DNA of 64,000 nucleotides, from assembly GCF_036785885.1 (NCBI RefSeq), contig NC_092329.1, positions 8,370,001 through 8,434,000 on the forward strand, written 5' to 3'. A program made the translations under genes and the position numbers. Below are positions 59,746-64,000 of this stretch, one piece after another; position 1 is the stretch's first letter, and each line of letters begins with the position of its first letter. The DNA is from Coffea arabica (taxonomy: Eukaryota; Streptophyta; Magnoliopsida; Gentianales; Rubiaceae). The notes beneath the pieces were generated by a model, which was not told the origin of the DNA, did no database searches, and saw nothing but the letters and a program-made list of their open reading frames with translations.

Positions 59746-59982
59746 ATGGTACAGTATTTAATTCAGAAAATGGGGTGGTTTTTTCTACCACTGCTTTTTT
59801 ACGTTATTTTATGGTCCCAGATCAGAACCATATTGGCTTTTGGCACAGCTATGCAAACAGCAGAGAGGTCCCAGTCCCACAACACACCCTACCGTATGCA
59901 CGCTGTACAATCTTCTACCGAACTCCATTGCCCCCTGCACCACTCCTGCAGGGGACCCTCTTACTCGCGGAGAAGAAACTAG
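59746..59982 (+). CDS. Candidate small secreted peptide precursor
   Basis: 78 codons from ATG. The N-terminus MVQYLIQKMGWFFLPLLFYV is hydrophobic, like a signal peptide. A polar middle follows, and the C-terminus reads CPLHHSCRGPSYSRRRN. A short, basic C-terminus ending in Asn with GPS vaguely recalls IDA-like peptides (PSxPSxRHN type), but the match is too weak to assign. The ATG context (GGCAATGGT), the GC content and the pyrimidine-rich, less AT-rich 5' sequence look gene-like. It could instead be a chance frame. Confidence 0.4.
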   Translation: MVQYLIQKMGWFFLPLLFYVILWSQIRTILAFGTAMQTAERSQSHNTPYRMHAVQSSTELHCPLHHSCRGPSYSRRRN

Positions 59983-62160
59983 AAAAAGGGTGTCATTAAT
60001 TTGGTTCTCCCTCGTTCTAGAGCATCACAGCGCATAGTAGTATATGACTTTCACACAGAATCCCTCCAACCTTGCTTCAAATTCCAATTTACATAGTAAC
60101 GAGCTGTTGTACATTTTTTTGATAAAAAAAAAAAAAATGGAAAGTTTCAACTCCATTCACTGTTGCGGTCAGAATATGCCTCAAAAAACATAAGTCACTT
60201 GCATGAAATTTTATAAACTGGTGGATCACCTGCACATGAACATGATGTATTTAAAATTTTTTCATTAATTTTTTTAGAAAAACAGTTTTTTTGAAGGAAT
60301 AAAAGTAATTGGGACAAAAAAAAAGTGATATTTAATATTTATATTATTTTATTTATTTTGTGAACTTGGTTTTTCCTAACCAATACAAATGCACAAGCAA
60401 TAAAATATTTTTTTGTTCCAAGAGCACTTTTATTTTGTAATGATATCAATGTTTTTGTTTTTCTGTTAAATTTGGATTATGTTATTTGAATTAAAATTTT
60501 TAATTTTATGAATAATTTATCACTCCTTTTTAAGTCTAATTATTATTATTTTTTGCCAATGGTGGATTGTGAAATAATCTATATTGCTATTGAAATTATA
60601 ATAGTGCTTAAATATGTTGAAATTCCATTGTTCGAATTTAAATAGCTTAACTTTAAAAAGAAATGTTTTGATATGATGAAATTTATTTGTATTTTTCATC
60701 AATAATATACTTTATGATTATAAAATTTATATGATTAAAAATTATAAGTCGTTAAAATTATTTATTATATAATAGTCAAATTGAACTCATGTATTTCTAT
60801 TCACCTTTTTCTTTGAAATTGGATATTGTGTGTGTGTGTGTGTGTGTATTTCTATTGGTTTAATTCACCATAATTCAAAGGGATGTTTCACCTTTGATAT
60901 TCATTAGTTGTAGTTTAATGCTATTAGTTGTTACTAGAATATCATTAATAAAGTTCATTAAATTTAATTTTTGTTGCAATTTAAATAAATAAATTTCCAA
61001 CATAAAACTCTTTGCCTATCTTGGTACTCCATCCCTTATTATATATTTTGTGTTAAAATTTCTTATACTAATATATGCATACTAAAAAATTGCTCTTAAA
61101 GCTTAACTTACTTATATCCAAAAAACAAAAATACTCGTGGTACTTTTTAAAAGACCCGTAGTGCCAATTTATTATGTTTTGTTTCATGTTTGAAGTATTA
61201 TTTAAACTTGGATATTTTATAAATAAAATTTGTTCTTCTTTCTTTTGGTAAATAAAAATGTAAGAAATTTTTCATTGTTTTTGTAACTGCAAGCATATTT
61301 GATATTATTTTTTAATGAAATGCAATGTAGCTTATCCATTTATTAGAGAGGAGTGTAATTTTGACATCACAAAAACTAATGTCATTTTTTTTTTTTGCTT
61401 ACACTATAACCACTAAGATTTCACCATATTTTGTTATAATTTATAAATAAAATTTGTTCTTCTTTTTTTGTTTTAATTAACCATAACTCAAGGGAATATT
61501 TTTCATTCTTGTAATTTGTTGTCATAATATGCAATGAATTAGTTGTTCTTTTTTTGTTGGCTTAATTCAACATAACTCAAAGAATGTTTCTTTGTAACCG
61601 TTAGCATAATTATTATTAATTATTAATAAAATAAAATGTGATTTGTCTATTTATTGGTATTAAGGGCAATCTTAATATCCGTAAAACTTAGATCAACAGT
61701 CACTTATACACAATTACACACCAAAACTCATCATAGTCCTTTTTTGATATAGTAATGATAACTGTAATGATTATTTATCAACACAACTCTCAGAGGTGAG
61801 CTATCACTCACTACTACAGTTTTCATATTGATAGAACTAGAACCGATATTTTTTTTTTGTTATTAATCGTCACTTTTTATTTATATAATCATACTCTATT
61901 TTAACCTAAAAGAGAGGTTCAATTGAGCCTACTGATGAGAACTAAATTACAATCGAATCAGACGGGTATACTATGTATCCATCTAAATTTTTTAAAGAAA
62001 TCACCTATTGTGACAATTGATAGGAGGTAAGGATTCAATCCTTAATTTTGCACCCCACCGGTGACCACTAACCCAAAGAGAAACCAGTCAAACGCATCTT
62101 TATAGGGCTAGTAACCAGTCCCACTATTGTACTATTGACAACTTGTAATGTCAACAGACC
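59983..62160. other. AT-rich intergenic with diverged local repeats
   Basis: No gene supported. Phrases built on ATAAATAAAATTTGTTCTTC and TTAATTCACCATAATTCAAAG recur near 60855, 61220, 61445 and 61560, so a few diverged tandem units are present. (TG)n lies at about 60828-60847. Around 61950-62100 a box-B-like GGATTGAATCC (minus strand) hints at a SINE relic. Confidence 0.4.
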
Positions 62161-62182
62161 GGAAACGGTAGTTTAAATGATT

Positions 62183-62357
62183 TTTTTTTTTTTTTTGTCA
62201 ACACAGATGTCCGAGTCAAAATTCGAAAGCGGCCCGACTAATTTCCTGCGCCTGGAGTACAGCGCCACTCCAATCGCACCCAGGCGTTAAGTGAGGTTCA
62301 ACCCCACGACCTGCGAGTGCCGGAAGCAGCCACAGACCACGTGATCTAGCCTCAGGC
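62183..62357 (-). mobile_element. tRNA-derived SINE with 13-bp target duplication
   Basis: On the minus strand: box-A-like TAGATCACGTGGTC, box-B-like GGTTGAACCTC about 45 bases later, a GC-rich body, and a poly(A) tail seen as the plus-strand T-run at 62181-62198. Perfect 13-bp duplication AGTTTAAATGATT at 62170-62182 and 62358-62370. Much GC-richer than its surroundings. Non-coding. Confidence 0.85.
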
Positions 62358-62370
62358 AGTTTAAATGATT

Positions 62371-63279
62371 CATTGGGTTCTAAATAGTAAACCCCGTACT
62401 CTATGATGCAAGAAAGACTTGGAAAGGACTGGTAATGATTTCCATGCCCACTGAAAGGACCTCCAGATTTGGTGCGTACAGCTAAGCTAAGCCAAATTCA
62501 AATGGTTGTAGCGTATTATTGATATGCTAAAGCATTACAGCTATCTTCCAACACCCTTAATGACATGATGATTTTAATCATCCCAACACTTCAGTTTTCA
62601 AACCTTGCGTGCAGGCAACATCATCCTCCATCTGCCCCATCGTCAATTGACATTACTTCATTTCACAATTTGATTATGATTAGTAACTTATCTCTCTGTT
62701 TTTTTTCCAATTTTCAACTGACCTACTCCACAAGGACAACAACAATAATGTGATTAACAAACAAATATCACATATGTAATGGAGTCAAGCCCGCATAACG
62801 CAGAAGAATACTCAGCAGAAAAGTGTAATACATTACCTCAAGAAAAGACCGAACAAAAGAATTACGTACCATCTAGAAAATCACTTCAACGTATGCTCAA
62901 ATTAACGCAAGCGTTATTTAGTTAGGCGATTAACTTGGACAGATATTATCACAAGAAGAAAAGAAGAAACCACCCTTGACAAACCAAGAAATGGTAAAAC
63001 CCAAGGAAAAAAAATTACATTTAATTAGCCACACACCTAACAAAAAAACAGGGGTGCCCTGTCAGTCCCAAGTCTTCCACTCTCTCTTATACACAAATCA
63101 AATGCTATATAGGCTATAGGCCTATAGCAATCTCTCGTTAGTACTACTACTACTAAAAACTAATCGCCATTAGACAATCTCCTAAACGACGACGGATCAC
63201 AAAAAACCATCATCTTTTTAATTTCTTTTTACCACTCGCAAATACCCCTAAACAATTAATGTAATGTAAGTAAAAATGA
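62371..63279. other. Intergenic / 3' UTR of DUF1005 gene
   Basis: No gene supported. The part next to 63280 is likely 3' UTR of the DUF1005 gene on the minus strand. Confidence 0.35.
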
Positions 63280-64000
63280 TCAGCAGAGTAAATCCTGTGG
63301 AGGGCACAATTCTTTTCGCAACTTTTGAGAGAAAAGCCGACACGCATCCATGCTAAGATCAACGGCAGCTGACAGAGCCACGTATGCAGCTGCATCCTCC
63401 GTGCAGTTCACGTGCTGCACACTAACTTCCACCGTAGGTTTATTACATTTGCTTTTTCTGCTGTCACCCACCCCTGCCACCCTGGCAGACATCACAAACC
63501 CCCTGTACATGCAGTAGGGCCACAACCCATATCCGAAGTCCCCGCTGCTCCTAGGGCTACACGCCGGTGACGCAACGCTCCCAGGGGTCGCCCTCCCATT
63601 GGCCGTTCCGCCGGCAGCACCCGTGGGTGACCCTGAGCCCAGGTCTATCACGAACTTCCCGCCTTTGCTGCTGCTCAAAGTCGACTCGGCTAAGACTATC
63701 CCGGCAGCCGCGGCTGAGTCGGGGATGAGTTCGAACCGGTAGCCGAGGCCGTCCGCTGAGCCGCGCTCTCGCCAGGCCTCCAGCCGGCCCCACGGCTTCC
63801 AGGTGCCGTCCCCGGGGCGTAGGATGAGCCACGAACCGGGATTGGACCGGCTCACCCGGTCTGAACCGGGTGAAGCCACAAATGGAGTGACCATTGAAGC
63901 AGCTGCCACGGGCGAACCGGACAGGTCGTGGACCGTAATGGACCATCCTTTTCGCTCCTTTCCGGGCCTCTCCCTTTCGCTCCCAAATGAACTTAGCCAG
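63280..64000 (-). CDS. DUF1005 family protein, 3' part (runs off the window)
   Basis: Open from the window edge to TAG/TGA-type stop at 63280, about 240 residues. Family features: the opening VHDLSGSPVAAASMVTPFV, then NPGSWLILRPGDGTWKPWGR, LEAWRERG, GGKFVIDLGSGSP, a GDFGYGLWPYCMYRGFVMSA block and a closing DLSMDACRLFSQKLRKELC. These are typical of plant DUF1005 proteins (about 450 aa), whose molecular role is unknown. The N-terminal half lies beyond 64000. The GC content is clearly higher than the surroundings, as is common for this exon. I recall Arabidopsis At1g10020 as the neighbour of ERG28 (At1g10030). Confidence 0.88.
   Translation of the reverse strand, partial: WLSSFGSERERPGKERKGWSITVHDLSGSPVAAASMVTPFVASPGSDRVSRSNPGSWLILRPGDGTWKPWGRLEAWRERGSADGLGYRFELIPDSAAAAGIVLAESTLSSSKGGKFVIDLGSGSPTGAAGGTANGRATPGSVASPACSPRSSGDFGYGLWPYCMYRGFVMSARVAGVGDSRKSKCNKPTVEVSVQHVNCTEDAAAYVALSAAVDLSMDACRLFSQKLRKELCPPQDLLC

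Noticed and set aside
63557-63946. 129-codon frame overlapping the DUF1005 exon
   Set aside because: A GC-rich alternative frame. The other frame carries all DUF1005 motifs and stays open to the window edge.
1-64000. CRISPR arrays, operons or bacterial-type systems
   Set aside because: No regularly spaced repeats with unique spacers; the genes are spliced plant genes.

Overview
This is nuclear DNA from a flowering plant, most likely a eudicot. Genes are sparse, AT-rich and split by GT-AG introns. The intergenic space is full of plant-type transposable elements: Stowaway, Harbinger-like, hAT and Mutator-like MITEs, tRNA-derived SINEs, a LINE fragment and a Ty3/gypsy LTR retrotransposon with a tRNA-iMet primer site. 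I cannot name the species from the sequence.

Layout. 1-5.8 kb (minus): a complete 8-exon GH10 endo-xylanase with three CBM22 modules (946 aa). 6.9-8.6 kb (minus): a truncated tandem copy of the same gene, keeping exon 1-, 2- and 5-like pieces. 9.5-13.6 kb: nested AT-rich elements with long inverted repeats, a 5'-truncated LINE with a perfect 17-bp target duplication, and a GC-richer element. 17.0-17.6 kb: a two-exon tropinone-reductase-like SDR pseudogene with an in-frame TGA. 20.6-23.0 kb (plus): an uninterrupted 789-aa PPR protein. 28.4-32.9 kb (plus): a 10-exon DUF676-type serine hydrolase (424 aa) with a decayed duplicate of its last exon, followed by a MITE with a 10-bp target duplication. 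36.4-37.1 kb (plus): an EPFL2-type secreted peptide precursor (137 aa). 42.5-42.9 kb (plus): a small acidic single-pass membrane protein. 44.8-47.5 kb (minus): ERG28 (3 exons, 129 aa). 48.9-55.2 kb (minus): a decayed gypsy element carrying a nested hAT MITE and a trio of SINE-like units. 55.8-59.2 kb: diverged segmental duplications. 59.7 kb (plus): a possible small secreted peptide. 63.3 kb to the window end (minus): the 3' part of a DUF1005 gene.

The genes belong to unrelated processes: xylan remodelling, organelle RNA metabolism, lipid or ester hydrolysis, peptide signalling and sterol synthesis. As far as I recall, the order GH10 xylanase, DUF676 hydrolase, ERG28, DUF1005 matches Arabidopsis At1g10050, At1g10040, At1g10030 and At1g10020. 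The window would then be an ancestral gene block stretched by transposons. I found no dedicated new system. The most interesting local items are the modular xylanase duplication, the replaced terminal exon of the hydrolase, two probable GC-AG introns, an odd cysteine in the EPFL peptide, and a transposon family whose subterminal hairpin keeps its fold while its sequence changes.
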